Both the position numbers and the translations under genes were made by a program. 64,000 nt of DNA from CAYSGX01 sp964518215 (GTDB taxonomy: Bacteria; Bacteroidota; Bacteroidia; Chitinophagales; CAIOSU01). The notes beneath the pieces were generated by a model. The model was not told where the DNA came from. It did not search any database and was given only the letters and a program-made list of their open reading frames with translations. The stretch lies in the NCBI GenBank assembly GCA_964518215.1, contig CAZFFP010000005.1, forward strand, positions 15,735 to 79,734, in the 5' to 3' direction. Of this stretch, positions 17,064 through 25,558 are shown one piece after another; position 1 is the first letter of the stretch, and each line of letters begins with the position of its first letter.

Positions 17064-18965
17064 TCAATAAGCTCTTAGATTTTTTCCTTCCATATAATTT
17101 ATGAAGGCTTTGTTTACTACACGGTTACCGCCCGGGGTAGGGAAATTGCCTGAGAAATACCAGTCGCCCGTATGATTCGCACAGGCAATATGCAGGCTTT
17201 CTATAGATTGATAAATAATCTGAACATTGGAGAAAATATGATTAGGGCGGAGTATTTCTGAAATTTTATCGGATATCTGTTCGGCAGTAAAACAATCGTA
17301 AAGTGCTTTTACTTCGTTTTTCACTTCTTCAATAGGAAGCTCCAGCGAAAGTTTACATTTCTGGTAAACCTCTTGCAGCAAATGTTCAAGATTATTTTCT
17401 TTCAGCAAAGCAATCATGGCGCGAAACGCCACAAAATCTTTCAGTTTTGACATGTCAATGCCATAGCAATCAGGATAGCGAATTTGCGGAGCAGAAGAAA
17501 CCACAATGATTTTTTTAGGAGCTAATCGATCTAAAATGCTAATGATGCTTTGCTTCAGTGTAGTGCCGCGCACAATCGAATCATCAAGCACCACAATAGT
17601 ATCTACATTATTTTCGATTAACCCGTAAGTAACATCATACACATGCGAAACCAATTCATCGCGGGCAGCATCTTCAGTAATGAACGTGCGCAATTTCACA
17701 TCTTTAATAGCGAGTTTTTCGATGCGCGGCTTGAACTTTAAAATGTTTTCTATTTGCTCATGTGTAGCATTCACACCCAGCTTTTTGATTTGGTCGGTTT
17801 TGTGTTTGTTCAGATAATCATTCAGCCCATCCATTAATCCGTAAAAAGCCACTTCGGCAGTATTGGGAATAAATGAAAAAACCGTGTGATGCAAATCGTA
17901 ATCAATGGCTTTCAGAATGGTATCGGTGAGCAAATGCCCCAATTTTTTTCTTTCCTGATAAATATCCTTATCGGTGCCGCGCGAAAAATAAATACGCTCG
18001 AAACTGCACGATTGTTTAGTGCCCGGTTCGCCAATGGGCAGTTCTTTTACATCGCCATCTTTTTTAATTATCAGGGCGTGTGCGGGCTTAAGTTCCTGCA
18101 CCTGTTCCACCCGAATATTGAAAGCAGTCATAATTGCCGGACGCTCGGATGCTACCACACAAACTTCATCGTCTAAATAATAAAAAGCCGGACGAATACC
18201 ATACGGGTCTCGAATAACAAAGGCATCGCCATGACCTATGAGTCCGGCAATGGAATAGCCACCGTCAAAATCGCGCACAGAGCGCGAAAGGATGCGCTGC
18301 ACATCAATATTATCTGCAATCATGTGGCTGATTTCCCTATTGTCGAATCCTTTCTTTTTAAAGGTATCGAACTGCCGTTGCACTTCCACATCGAGAAAAT
18401 GTCCGATTTTTTCCATTACCGTTATCGTGTCTGCTTGCTCCTTAGGGTGTTGGCCAATTTCAATCAATTGCTGAATCAAATCGTCCACATTGGTCATGTT
18501 GAAATTGCCCGCAAGCGCCAAATTACGAGTCATCCAATTGTTTTCTCTTAAAAACGGATGGCAGGCTTCAATACTGTTTTTACCATGAGTGCCGTAGCGC
18601 AGATGCCCGAGCATGACTTCACCGGTAAACTCCAGATTGTTTTTCATCCAATTGCTGTCGTTGAGCAGCGCAGGTTCCTTTTCTTCTATTTTTACTAAAG
18701 GCTCAAAAATTCTTTGAAAAATATCTTTAATCGGCTGATTGGAGTTAGAGCGGATGCGGTCAATGTATTTGAATCCTGGAGCAGGATTGATTTTTATGGT
18801 AGCCACCCCCGCACCATCCTGACCACGATTGTGCTGCTTTTCCATCAGTAAATACAATTTATTGAGGCCGTAGAGGGTATTGCCGTATTTTTTCTGGTAG
18901 TAGTCTAAAGGTTTGAGCAGACGAATGAGGGCTATTCCGCATTCGTGTTTAATGGCATCGCTCAT
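17064..18965 (-). CDS. purF: Amidophosphoribosyltransferase-family protein (PurF, long Bacteroidota form)
   Basis: 633 residues, longer than the 470-510 typical of PurF. The start MSDAIKHECGIA implies an eight-residue propeptide before the N-terminal nucleophile Cys9 of the glutaminase domain. RGQDGAGVAT, GHLRYGTHG and DPYGIRPAF are conserved glutamine-site motifs. The PRPP motif VVLDDSIVRGTTL lies in the phosphoribosyltransferase half. The C-terminal extension ends with DWYFSGNFPTPGGNRVVN. The reaction is PRPP plus glutamine to phosphoribosylamine, the first step of purine synthesis. Bacteroidota often carry this long form besides a standard PurF, so the exact role (main or secondary enzyme) is uncertain. 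Confidence 0.88.
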   Translation of the reverse strand: MSDAIKHECGIALIRLLKPLDYYQKKYGNTLYGLNKLYLLMEKQHNRGQDGAGVATIKINPAPGFKYIDRIRSNSNQPIKDIFQRIFEPLVKIEEKEPALLNDSNWMKNNLEFTGEVMLGHLRYGTHGKNSIEACHPFLRENNWMTRNLALAGNFNMTNVDDLIQQLIEIGQHPKEQADTITVMEKIGHFLDVEVQRQFDTFKKKGFDNREISHMIADNIDVQRILSRSVRDFDGGYSIAGLIGHGDAFVIRDPYGIRPAFYYLDDEVCVVASERPAIMTAFNIRVEQVQELKPAHALIIKKDGDVKELPIGEPGTKQSCSFERIYFSRGTDKDIYQERKKLGHLLTDTILKAIDYDLHHTVFSFIPNTAEVAFYGLMDGLNDYLNKHKTDQIKKLGVNATHEQIENILKFKPRIEKLAIKDVKLRTFITEDAARDELVSHVYDVTYGLIENNVDTIVVLDDSIVRGTTLKQSIISILDRLAPKKIIVVSSAPQIRYPDCYGIDMSKLKDFVAFRAMIALLKENNLEHLLQEVYQKCKLSLELPIEEVKNEVKALYDCFTAEQISDKISEILRPNHIFSNVQIIYQSIESLHIACANHTGDWYFSGNFPTPGGNRVVNKAFINYMEGKNLRAY

Positions 18966-19171
18966 CAGGCTGGTAGATTATTAGAATGTAAATTTACGAA
19001 AATGCTTTGGCGTTCACTTGTAACGAAAATATTTTTGTGTGGAAAACATAAACTATTCCTAATGGTGCAATTATCTGCATGTTTCTTAGGTTAATGTACC
19101 GAAAGAGTTGCAATTTTTAAAAAGTTTTTTTAACTGATAACATTTGCTGGAATTCGGTAATTTTAATTTTC

Positions 19172-19531
19172 ATGAACATCGAAGAATTACAAAACATTTG
19201 TTTGAACTTTAAAGGCACCACTCAGGATATTAAGTGGGGCGAACATCTGTGCTTTAATATTGGAGGAAAAATGTTCATGATAACCTCACCCGACAGGTTC
19301 CCGGTAAGTGCATCGTTCAAAACCACTGACGAAGATTTCGACATATTAACATCACAAGAAGGGTTTAAACCAAGTCCATACATGGCGCGCTATAAATGGG
19401 TATTTGTAGAAGATATCAGCCGCCTGTCTAAGAAGCAATGGGGACACTACGCACTTAAATCTTATGAAATCATTGCCGGAAAACTTCCTAAAAAGACAAA
19501 AAAAGAAATAGGCATAACTACTCCGATATAA
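19172..19531 (+). CDS. MmcQ/YjbR-family protein
   Basis: 119 residues with the YjbR fold pattern: an N-terminal helix with a glycine (NFKGTTQDIKWGEHLCFNIGGKMF written in two halves: CLNFKGTTQDIKWG and LCFNIGGKMF), then SFKTTDEDFDILTSQEGF, PSPYMARYKWVFV and a C-terminal helix with LSKKQWGHYALKSYEI. The fold is a CyaY-like, putative DNA-binding double-wing domain; the cellular role is not established. Its last 14 bases overlap the end of the convergent Kelch gene. Confidence 0.88.
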   Translation: MNIEELQNICLNFKGTTQDIKWGEHLCFNIGGKMFMITSPDRFPVSASFKTTDEDFDILTSQEGFKPSPYMARYKWVFVEDISRLSKKQWGHYALKSYEIIAGKLPKKTKKEIGITTPI

Positions 19532-20717
19532 TAATACTGTGGCTAATTGTACCTTTATTTGTTTTGACAATCAACCAGTATACTCCACTATTGAATTGAT
19601 ACTCTTTAAGACTAAACATATTCTTTCCTATCTGAAGATTCATTTCTTTAGTCAATAAAATTTTCCCCTCCGAAGAGAACAGAGCTATGCTTGCATTTTC
19701 ATTTTCCTCAGATTTAATTATAAGCCGCGAATAATCGGCATTATACCAAACAGAAAGGTGATTGGGTGCTTTAGCATCGTAAGAAGAAAGAATGTTTTCG
19801 GGCTTAAATGCCTCATGTTTATTGCTTGGTCCAAGTCCCTCCTGAGTAGCGCCTCCGGGTATATATATAATGCTGTCGCCCAAAGTAACTGCACCAAACC
19901 CATGACGGGGTGTTGGCATATCAGGCATTGAAACCCATGAGTTCAAAGCCGGGTCAAACATTTCGTTTTCACCGAAAACACCTCCTCCTTCTCCACCAAA
20001 CACAAATAGTTTTCCACCTAAAGCTGCGGCAGCAATACCACTTCTGCCGGTAGGCATAGAGGGTGCAGTAGTCCAAGTATCTTGTTGCGGGTCATATATC
20101 TCAAGAGTAGTCTCAGCATTTTGAAAAGCTCTTCCCGAAACCACATAAATCAAATCGCCAATGGCAACTGCAGCATGATGCTCGCGGGGTGTAGGCATAG
20201 GCTCTTTATCAACCCAGGTGTTATCGGCAGGGTTATAAACCAAAGTTTCGCTTTGAACTCCGTTATTGTTAGTGCCGCCAAACACATATATTTTATCGTT
20301 CCAAGCGGCAGCAGCGGCAGCTCCCAATGGAATGGGCAAAGGCGCAATGGTATCCCATTGATTGGTATTGGCATCGAAAACAAAATTTTCACTCACGGCA
20401 TTAAAAAACAAAGTGTTATATCCACCCAACACATACATCTTCGATCCAATTACCGCAACAGCATGATGATGCCTTGTGGCAGGTGCAGGCGCCATAGCTG
20501 ACCATGTATTAGCTGCAGGATCATAAGCCTCGTTTACAGAAAGAACAGTTACAGGAAATCCAATACCTCCTACTACATAAATTTTATCATTTACCAAAGC
20601 GCAGGGCATCTCCTGACGGGTAGTAGGCAACGATGCTTTAGTAAACCATTGACCGGTTTGTGCCATTACTAAAGCATTAACAAATAAAGTAAACAAAAGA
20701 GGCGCGATAAATTTCAT
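19518..20717 (-). CDS. Secreted Kelch-repeat beta-propeller with T9SS-type C-terminal domain
   Basis: About 399 residues from the ATG at 20717: signal peptide (MKFIAPLLFTLFVNALVMAQ), then six Kelch repeats (IYVVGG, MYVLGG, IYVFGG, IYVVSG, LFVFGG, IYIPGG, each with NxW about 20 residues on) forming a propeller. The last 80 residues (ISVW-like strand, LFSSEGKILLTKEM, FNSGVYWLIV) form a T9SS type A-like sorting domain. Because the -7 box TACTTTTG overlaps the earlier in-frame TTG at 20759, I reject that start. Ligand and role are unknown; it is probably surface exposed or secreted. Confidence 0.88.
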   Translation of the reverse strand: MKFIAPLLFTLFVNALVMAQTGQWFTKASLPTTRQEMPCALVNDKIYVVGGIGFPVTVLSVNEAYDPAANTWSAMAPAPATRHHHAVAVIGSKMYVLGGYNTLFFNAVSENFVFDANTNQWDTIAPLPIPLGAAAAAAWNDKIYVFGGTNNNGVQSETLVYNPADNTWVDKEPMPTPREHHAAVAIGDLIYVVSGRAFQNAETTLEIYDPQQDTWTTAPSMPTGRSGIAAAALGGKLFVFGGEGGGVFGENEMFDPALNSWVSMPDMPTPRHGFGAVTLGDSIIYIPGGATQEGLGPSNKHEAFKPENILSSYDAKAPNHLSVWYNADYSRLIIKSEENENASIALFSSEGKILLTKEMNLQIGKNMFSLKEYQFNSGVYWLIVKTNKGTISHSIIISE

Positions 20718-20756
20718 TGTGCTTATAAATTTGAATTTAACATTAATTGCTTTTGT

Positions 20757-20764
20757 CAAAAGTA
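20757..20764 (-). promoter_or_regulatory. -7 element TACTTTTG of the Kelch gene
   Basis: On the minus strand TACTTTTG lies 39 bp before the ATG at 20717. It decides the start, since the upstream alternative start codon falls inside this box. Confidence 0.5.
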
Positions 20765-21571
20765 TGAATATCTTCTTTAGCGTTGCATTACAAGTCGAAC
20801 AAATTTAATTAATAAGAATTTTACTCTTTGAAATATTGTGATGGAGTCTGTCCAGCTAATCAGCAATATTGATTGATAGGCATTATTTCAAAAATGGATG
20901 TACTTAAAATTTGAAGAATTTCGTCAGGGATTTGATTAAGCATAAATTGCTTTTTTTATTATGGCTACAATTACAAAAACTGACGCTGCAATCCACACCT
21001 GAATTCTGACTGCATTTTCGCTTTGTTACCAAAAAGATTCTACAGGGAGTTGAAGCTTACAATCAAAAAGATACTTATCGTATTTTATAAAAAGAATTTC
21101 ATTTTATCTGTTGCAGCTTACAAGGGGCATGAAGGTTAGAACACATAAACAGATTGTCTTCATTTTACTTACTTATTGTAATTGTAAAACTCAAAAATCC
21201 TCTTGTATTTACTTGCTCGCCTCAGACTGCTAAGTCCCCCAAATTAACCTTTATCTATCAATCAAAAAGTCTCTGACTTTTCCATTACAAGCTCCTCAAT
21301 CCGGTTTTAATATTTTAACACAAAATGCCCTAACATCTATTAGGCACACTTGCTTTTTTAATCAAGAGAAAAGTGTGAATCATGCAACGTCTTTCTGAAA
21401 TTGTGTAACACTATTCGTCTTTGCGCCTATCATCTTTGTAAAATAATTATCAGTTCAAAAAGCATGGTAAATAAAAGAGAAAAAAAACGAACCGGATGAT
21501 AATAAAACGACAGGCCGTTACCTGTTGGTAATAATGATATCGAAAAGTGAACAAAAAAATTTTGCAACAAA
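20765..21571. other. Long AT-rich spacer, no gene supported
   Basis: About 800 bp between the divergent Kelch and oxidoreductase genes. A very short frame at about 20961 (MATITKTDAAIHT then stop) and VEAYNQKDTYRIL further on look like scraps of protein, but neither extends nor matches a family I can name. The region may hold the decayed remains of a small gene; I see no tRNA, repeat array or strong hairpin. Confidence 0.35.
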
Positions 21572-23182
21572 ATGAAAATATCTAATAATACACCTCCATC
21601 CGAAAACGCAAATGGAAAAATCACTTCAGGCGATAATCTTTCCTTTTGGTTTGCATCGGCAATAAAACCCATTGCTTTTGAAAAATTAAACAGTGATGTT
21701 GATACAGATATTTTAGTTGTGGGTGGCGGCATTGCCGGACTTACCACTGCCTATTCTCTGGCAAAAGAAGGGCGCGAAGTAATTTTAGTAGAAGATGGTT
21801 TTATAGGAAGCGGTGAAACCGGAAGAACCACAGCACATCTTACCTGCGCATTGGACGACCGATATTCTGATTTAGAAAAAATATTTGACCAACCCACGGC
21901 AAAATTAGCAGCGCAAAGTCATACAGCAGCCATTGAATGGATAGCCAACACCATTCAGCAAAATAACATTGATTGCCATTTTAAACGAGTGGACGGTTAT
22001 TTGTTTTTGCATCCATCAGATTCGACTGATTCGCTTCAGGAAGAATATAAAGCAACACAACGTGCAGGGCTTTTAACTGAAATGTTAAATCACACTCCTT
22101 CCATTGCGGCAGAGCAACTTGAGTGGTGTATTAAGTTTCCGGAACAGGCGCAGTTTCATATTCTTCTTTACATGAAAGGACTGGCAGATGCCTTTATACT
22201 ATCGGGTGGAAAAATTTACACCCAAACAAAAGCCGAAAACATTTCTAAAGAAGGAGCAACAGCAAACGGTTTCAAAATAAAAGCGAATCACATTGTAGTG
22301 GCTACCAACACTCCCGTTAACGACTGGGTGGCTATACACACTAAGCAGTGGCCCTATCGTTCCTATGTCATTGGCGCAAAAATTCCGAAAGGAAAATTAC
22401 CTTACGCCTTATGGTGGGATACGGGCGAACAAAATTCCAAATGGATTTCAAAACCCTATCACTATGTGCGGTTAGAAGAATTTAATGAACAATATGACAT
22501 GCTCATTTCAGGTGGCGAAGACCACCGCACAGGGCAGGCAGATGATGAAGATATAAAAGAAACAGACCGTTACACCAATCTTGAAGAATGGACAAGAGAA
22601 CATTTTCCCGCCATTGAAACAATAGAATTCAAATGGAGCGGACAGGTAATGGAGCCGGTAGATTCTTTAGCATACATCGGGAAAAATCCGGGAGACGATA
22701 ATATTTACATCATCACGGGTGATTCCGGCAACGGCATGACACACGGCACATTGGGCGGCATGATTATAAAAGATATCATCATCGGAAAAGAAAATCCGTG
22801 GATTAAAATGTATAGCCCTTCGCGCATCACATTAAATACGTCAGGCGACTATTTGCACGAAGTAGGTAATATGGTTGCACAATATGCCGACTGGTTGACT
22901 CCTGAAGATATAAAACAGACAAACGAGTTAAAGCCCTGTGAAGGAGCAATTATTTCCTCCGGCATGAAAAAAATTGCCGCCTACCGCGATAAAGAAAATA
23001 ACGTGCATACATGCTCTGCCGTTTGCCCGCACTTGGGCGCCATACTGCAATGGAATGCCGATGAAAAAACTTTTGATTGCCCCACACACGGTTCACGCTT
23101 CACCGCTCAAGGTAAAGTAATCAATGGACCGGCATCAACCGATTTGAAAATAATAATGATAAAAGAAGAACAAACTGTTTAA
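21572..23182 (+). CDS. FAD-dependent oxidoreductase with C-terminal Rieske [2Fe-2S] domain
   Basis: 536 residues. A DAO-type flavoprotein domain (about 40-420) opens with the dinucleotide-binding DILVVGGGIAGLTTAYSLAKEG and ends with ITGDSGNGMTHGTLGG, the second FAD contact. A Rieske domain follows, with ligands Cys485/His487 (VCPHLGA) and Cys503/His506 (DCPTHGSRF). This is the YhfW-like architecture, an amine- or amino-acid-oxidase-type flavoprotein with a built-in electron-transfer centre; the substrate is unknown. It has no signal peptide, so it is cytosolic. It heads a same-strand run of small stress-type genes. Confidence 0.92.
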   Translation: MKISNNTPPSENANGKITSGDNLSFWFASAIKPIAFEKLNSDVDTDILVVGGGIAGLTTAYSLAKEGREVILVEDGFIGSGETGRTTAHLTCALDDRYSDLEKIFDQPTAKLAAQSHTAAIEWIANTIQQNNIDCHFKRVDGYLFLHPSDSTDSLQEEYKATQRAGLLTEMLNHTPSIAAEQLEWCIKFPEQAQFHILLYMKGLADAFILSGGKIYTQTKAENISKEGATANGFKIKANHIVVATNTPVNDWVAIHTKQWPYRSYVIGAKIPKGKLPYALWWDTGEQNSKWISKPYHYVRLEEFNEQYDMLISGGEDHRTGQADDEDIKETDRYTNLEEWTREHFPAIETIEFKWSGQVMEPVDSLAYIGKNPGDDNIYIITGDSGNGMTHGTLGGMIIKDIIIGKENPWIKMYSPSRITLNTSGDYLHEVGNMVAQYADWLTPEDIKQTNELKPCEGAIISSGMKKIAAYRDKENNVHTCSAVCPHLGAILQWNADEKTFDCPTHGSRFTAQGKVINGPASTDLKIIMIKEEQTV

Positions 23183-23220
23183 CAAAACAATATCAATTCA
23201 CCATTTAAATAAAAATCAAA

Positions 23221-23619
23221 ATGAAAAAAACAATCTTAGTATTAGCAACTATTGCAATCACCTTTGGTGCATACGCACAAACCGATTCAATAAACAGAAA
23301 AATGTTCCCGCCCGACATCAACAACACCAATGATGGCATGAATCAAAATCGGGACATGGACAACAATCAAAAACCTACCGTGCAAGACCGTGCCGTTGAC
23401 AAATCGCATCCCGATGGAGTAATGATGCAAAACGGAAAAATGGTGATTGTGAAAAACGGTAAGATGACCGTATTAGACTATGACATGACTTTGGGCAACG
23501 GAACCAAAATAATGAGCAATGGAAATTATGTAAAAAAAGACGGGACCAAAATGACGCTTAGAGAAGGCGAACACATGGATATGTCAGGCAACATGATTCC
23601 CATGAAACCAAAAAATTAA
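23221..23619 (+). CDS. DUF6799-type small periplasmic protein
   Basis: 132 residues. A signal peptide ends near residue 20 (FGAYAQ). The second half is the DUF6799 repeat-like pattern: GVMMQNGKMVIVKNGKM, DYDMTLGNGTKIMSNGNYV, KKDGTKMTLREGEHMDMSG. It is very rich in Met, Lys and Gly, which might suggest metal contacts, but no function is established. It sits 38 bp after the Rieske oxidoreductase gene and 32 bp before the DUF892 gene, so it is likely co-transcribed. Confidence 0.85.
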   Translation: MKKTILVLATIAITFGAYAQTDSINRKMFPPDINNTNDGMNQNRDMDNNQKPTVQDRAVDKSHPDGVMMQNGKMVIVKNGKMTVLDYDMTLGNGTKIMSNGNYVKKDGTKMTLREGEHMDMSGNMIPMKPKN

Positions 23620-23651
23620 ATAAAAATTTTTAACCCATAAAATCAGAAAAA

Positions 23652-24230
23652 ATGAAAAGTCAAAAATCAAAAACAGCGACTGCTTCCCAAAACGGAAAAC
23701 AGTCAAAGGGGAAATCAAAAAATGCTTCTATGCAATCATCCCAACTAATGAAATTATTTGAAGATGAATTGAAAGACATTTACTGGGCTGAAAAAGCTCT
23801 GACCAAAGCAATTCCTAAAATGATTAAGAACGCAACATCAGAAGAATTGATTGAAGCATTAGATAATCATTTGGCAGAAACCGAAGAACAAATTACACGA
23901 TTAGAGCAAATTTTTGAAATACTCGGAAAAAAAGCCACTGCCAAAAAATGTGAAGCCATGGAGGGTCTGATTAAAGAGGCAGGAACAATCATGGAATCGT
24001 GTGAAGAGGGTGCCATGTGCGATGCAGGAATTATTTCGGCTGCACAAAAAGTGGAACATTATGAAATTGCTTCTTACGGAACGCTTCGCCAGTTTGCAGA
24101 AACCTTAGGTTTAACAGAAATTGAATCGCTACTTGAAGCCACGCTCGAGGAAGAAAAAGCGGCTGATGAAAAACTATCAGAGGTAGCAACAGATGCCATC
24201 AATATAGAAGCGGCTCACGAAGAAGCATAA
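23652..24230 (+). CDS. DUF892 ferritin-like protein (YciE/YciF family)
   Basis: 192 residues. The first 30 are a basic, disordered tail (Lys, Ser and Gln). Residues 30-190 form a four-helix ferritin-like bundle with the family motifs LFEDELKDIYWAEKAL, LDNHLAETEEQ, and AQKVEHYEIASYGTLR, the last two bearing the Glu and His metal ligands. YciE/YciF proteins are induced by osmotic and general stress in enterobacteria; iron or di-iron chemistry is presumed. The basic tail could bind DNA or membranes; that is inference. Confidence 0.93.
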   Translation: MKSQKSKTATASQNGKQSKGKSKNASMQSSQLMKLFEDELKDIYWAEKALTKAIPKMIKNATSEELIEALDNHLAETEEQITRLEQIFEILGKKATAKKCEAMEGLIKEAGTIMESCEEGAMCDAGIISAAQKVEHYEIASYGTLRQFAETLGLTEIESLLEATLEEEKAADEKLSEVATDAINIEAAHEEA

Positions 24231-24276
24231 TTCAAGGAATGAAAAAAAAATCACAAACATTTAAAAATAAACCATC

Positions 24277-24435
24277 ATGGGAAATATTCTTTATATAGTT
24301 GCCGTTGTTCTGATAATTTCTTGGGCAATTGGATTTTTTGCCTATAGCGCAGGAGCTATTATTCACATACTGCTTGTAATTGCATTAATCTCTTTCCTGA
24401 TAAAAATTTTCTCGGGAAGTAAAAGTGTAAAATAA
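24277..24435 (+). CDS. lmo0937-family small membrane protein
   Basis: 52 residues (MGNILYIVAVVLIISWAIGF start, IFSGSKSVK end), almost wholly two hydrophobic helices separated by FAYSAGAIIH. The pattern matches the lmo0937/DUF5670 family of stress-associated membrane peptides. It is too short for usual gene callers but follows the DUF892 gene by 46 bp on the same strand, and its family is common in such clusters. Inner-membrane location is predicted; function is unknown. Confidence 0.85.
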   Translation: MGNILYIVAVVLIISWAIGFFAYSAGAIIHILLVIALISFLIKIFSGSKSVK

Positions 24436-24464
24436 AAAGTAAATGCTCCGATAAAGCTGCTTCA

Positions 24465-24615
24465 AAGAGGCTGTCTCAAAAGTCTGCAAAGCTTCATAAA
24501 TGTAATCCTGAGTTTTCCTATTGCGTAGAGTAAGAATACAATATCGAAGGATATAGCATTTACAACTGTTTCATGGTTCAATAAGATGAATGACAGACTT
24601 TTGAAACAGCCTCTT
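24465..24615. repeat. MITE-like element with 22-bp terminal inverted repeats
   Basis: The left arm 24465-24486 begins AAGAGGCTGTCTC and the right arm 24594-24615 ends with CAGCCTCTT. They are inverted copies matching at 21 of 22 positions. The 107-bp interior has no open frame. The arms look like ends of IS1182-type elements (GAGGCTGT followed by TCAAAAG), which would make it a transposase-less derivative; no convincing target duplication is visible. A long transcriptional hairpin is the alternative. Confidence 0.55.
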
Positions 24616-24651
24616 GTTTTATTAAATGGTTAAACATAGCCGAACAACAAA

Positions 24652-24882
24652 ATGATACTTCAATTAAATCCTTCGATATTGGTAGAAACTCCCTTAGGAA
24701 CCGGACAAGCACTATTTATCATTGATTATGGTATGCACCAAAATACATGTTGGGTTATTGCACTCGTTAAAGATGGGAACATCAAACATTTTGATTGCAA
24801 CGATGTAATTCTTTCTACCAATTACACTTACGGATTAAACCTAATGAAAAATAAAGAGCCTCATGTAATTGATGCATCATAA
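24652..24882 (+). CDS. Small conserved hypothetical protein
   Basis: 76 residues starting MILQLNPSILVETPLGTGQAL, followed by FIIDYGMHQNTCWVIAL and a strand-rich remainder. The pattern resembles short Bacteroidota proteins that begin MILQLNPxIPVxTPKGxG and form a small beta barrel, though I cannot attach a function. It lies just beyond the inverted-repeat element and ends the stress-type cluster. Confidence 0.65.
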   Translation: MILQLNPSILVETPLGTGQALFIIDYGMHQNTCWVIALVKDGNIKHFDCNDVILSTNYTYGLNLMKNKEPHVIDAS

Positions 24883-24957
24883 ATAAGCACATAGTAACAT
24901 TTGCAGCACACAAGGCTATACGGATAGACTAAACAACTGAGACTTGGTATTTATAAA

Positions 24958-24995
24958 TACTTTTGAAAAGCAGCAGGTATCAACTAACTTAGTTG
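24958..24995 (+). promoter_or_regulatory. Promoter and palindromic operator of the toxin-antitoxin operon
   Basis: TACTTTTG at 24958-24965 is a TAnnTTTG -7 box. CAACTAACTTAGTTG at 24981-24995 is a perfect 15-bp palindrome, between the box and the antitoxin start at 25008. Position and symmetry suit an operator for autoregulation by the antitoxin. Confidence 0.5.
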
Positions 24996-25007
24996 AAAAT
25001 ATAGGAT

Positions 25008-25185
25008 ATGGTAGTCGTTTTAAAGCGAGGAGCTACAATCAAACAAATCGAACGCGTTAATAAACGTTTACGTGGCAGGCATGTCAACAAAAAAGAAGTT
25101 AGAGGCAAAAAAATTTTGTGACACTATAAAACTCAAAGAGTCTCCCCTGAAAATTCAGAAAAAATTGAGAGATGAGTGGGAGTAA
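25008..25185 (+). pseudogene. Antitoxin of a PIN toxin system, frameshifted
   Basis: From the ATG at 25008 the frame reads VVVLKRGATIKQIERVNKRL and then runs out of register. The following part continues one frame over as KKLEAKKFCDTIKL and KESPLKIQKKLRDEWE, ending at 25185. Removing one A from the run of six at 25089-25094 joins both parts into a 58-residue antitoxin of the small Bacteroidota type paired with PIN toxins. It overlaps the toxin start by 14 bp. The ATG at 25081 would still give a 34-residue C-terminal piece, the part that usually contacts the toxin. Confidence 0.7.
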
Positions 25186-25517
25186 TATTGCCTTAGACAC
25201 CAACATCATTCTTTATCTGCTCGGGGGCGATGAAACTTTAGCCGAGTTTCTGCAAGGCAAAAAAGGATATGTTTCAGTTATTACAGAACTTGAATTATTG
25301 GGCTATCAGGGTATTACTGCAAAAGAACAATTGCAAATAAAATACTTCCTTGAAAATTGTATAGTTGTGAACATCAATGAAGAGGTTAAAAACGTTTATG
25401 TTCAGTTAGGAAAAAAAATACCGGATGAAATTAGGCGATGCCGTTACTACTGCAACTGCCATATATCTTGATTTACCGCTTATTACTGCCGACAAAGATT
25501 TTAGCAAAATACTATAA
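25172..25517 (+). pseudogene. VapC-like PIN-domain toxin, frameshifted
   Basis: The 5' part (SNIALDTNIILYLLGG, VITELELLGY) has the first two PIN acidic sites, Asp9 and Glu39 or Glu41. After the run of eight A at 25411-25418 the reading frame is lost and stops at 25471. One frame over, it continues as YRMKLGDAVTTATAIYLDLP and LITADKDFSKIL, holding the third and fourth acidic sites and ending at 25517. Removing one A restores a 114-residue PIN ribonuclease. As written, the catalytic site is split and the toxin would be inactive. Confidence 0.8.
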
Positions 25518-25558
25518 CTTCAACTAACACAATACAATCCGAAATAATCGGTAATCAT

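Noticed and set aside
20961..21090. Scraps MATITKTDAAIHT and VEAYNQKDTYRIL in the long spacer
   Set aside because: Too short, in different frames, and no family identified; noted only as a possible decayed gene.
21430..21747. Minus-strand frame of 105 codons over the start of the FAD/Rieske gene
   Set aside because: It is antisense to the conserved N-terminus and dinucleotide-binding loop of the oxidoreductase; no independent support.
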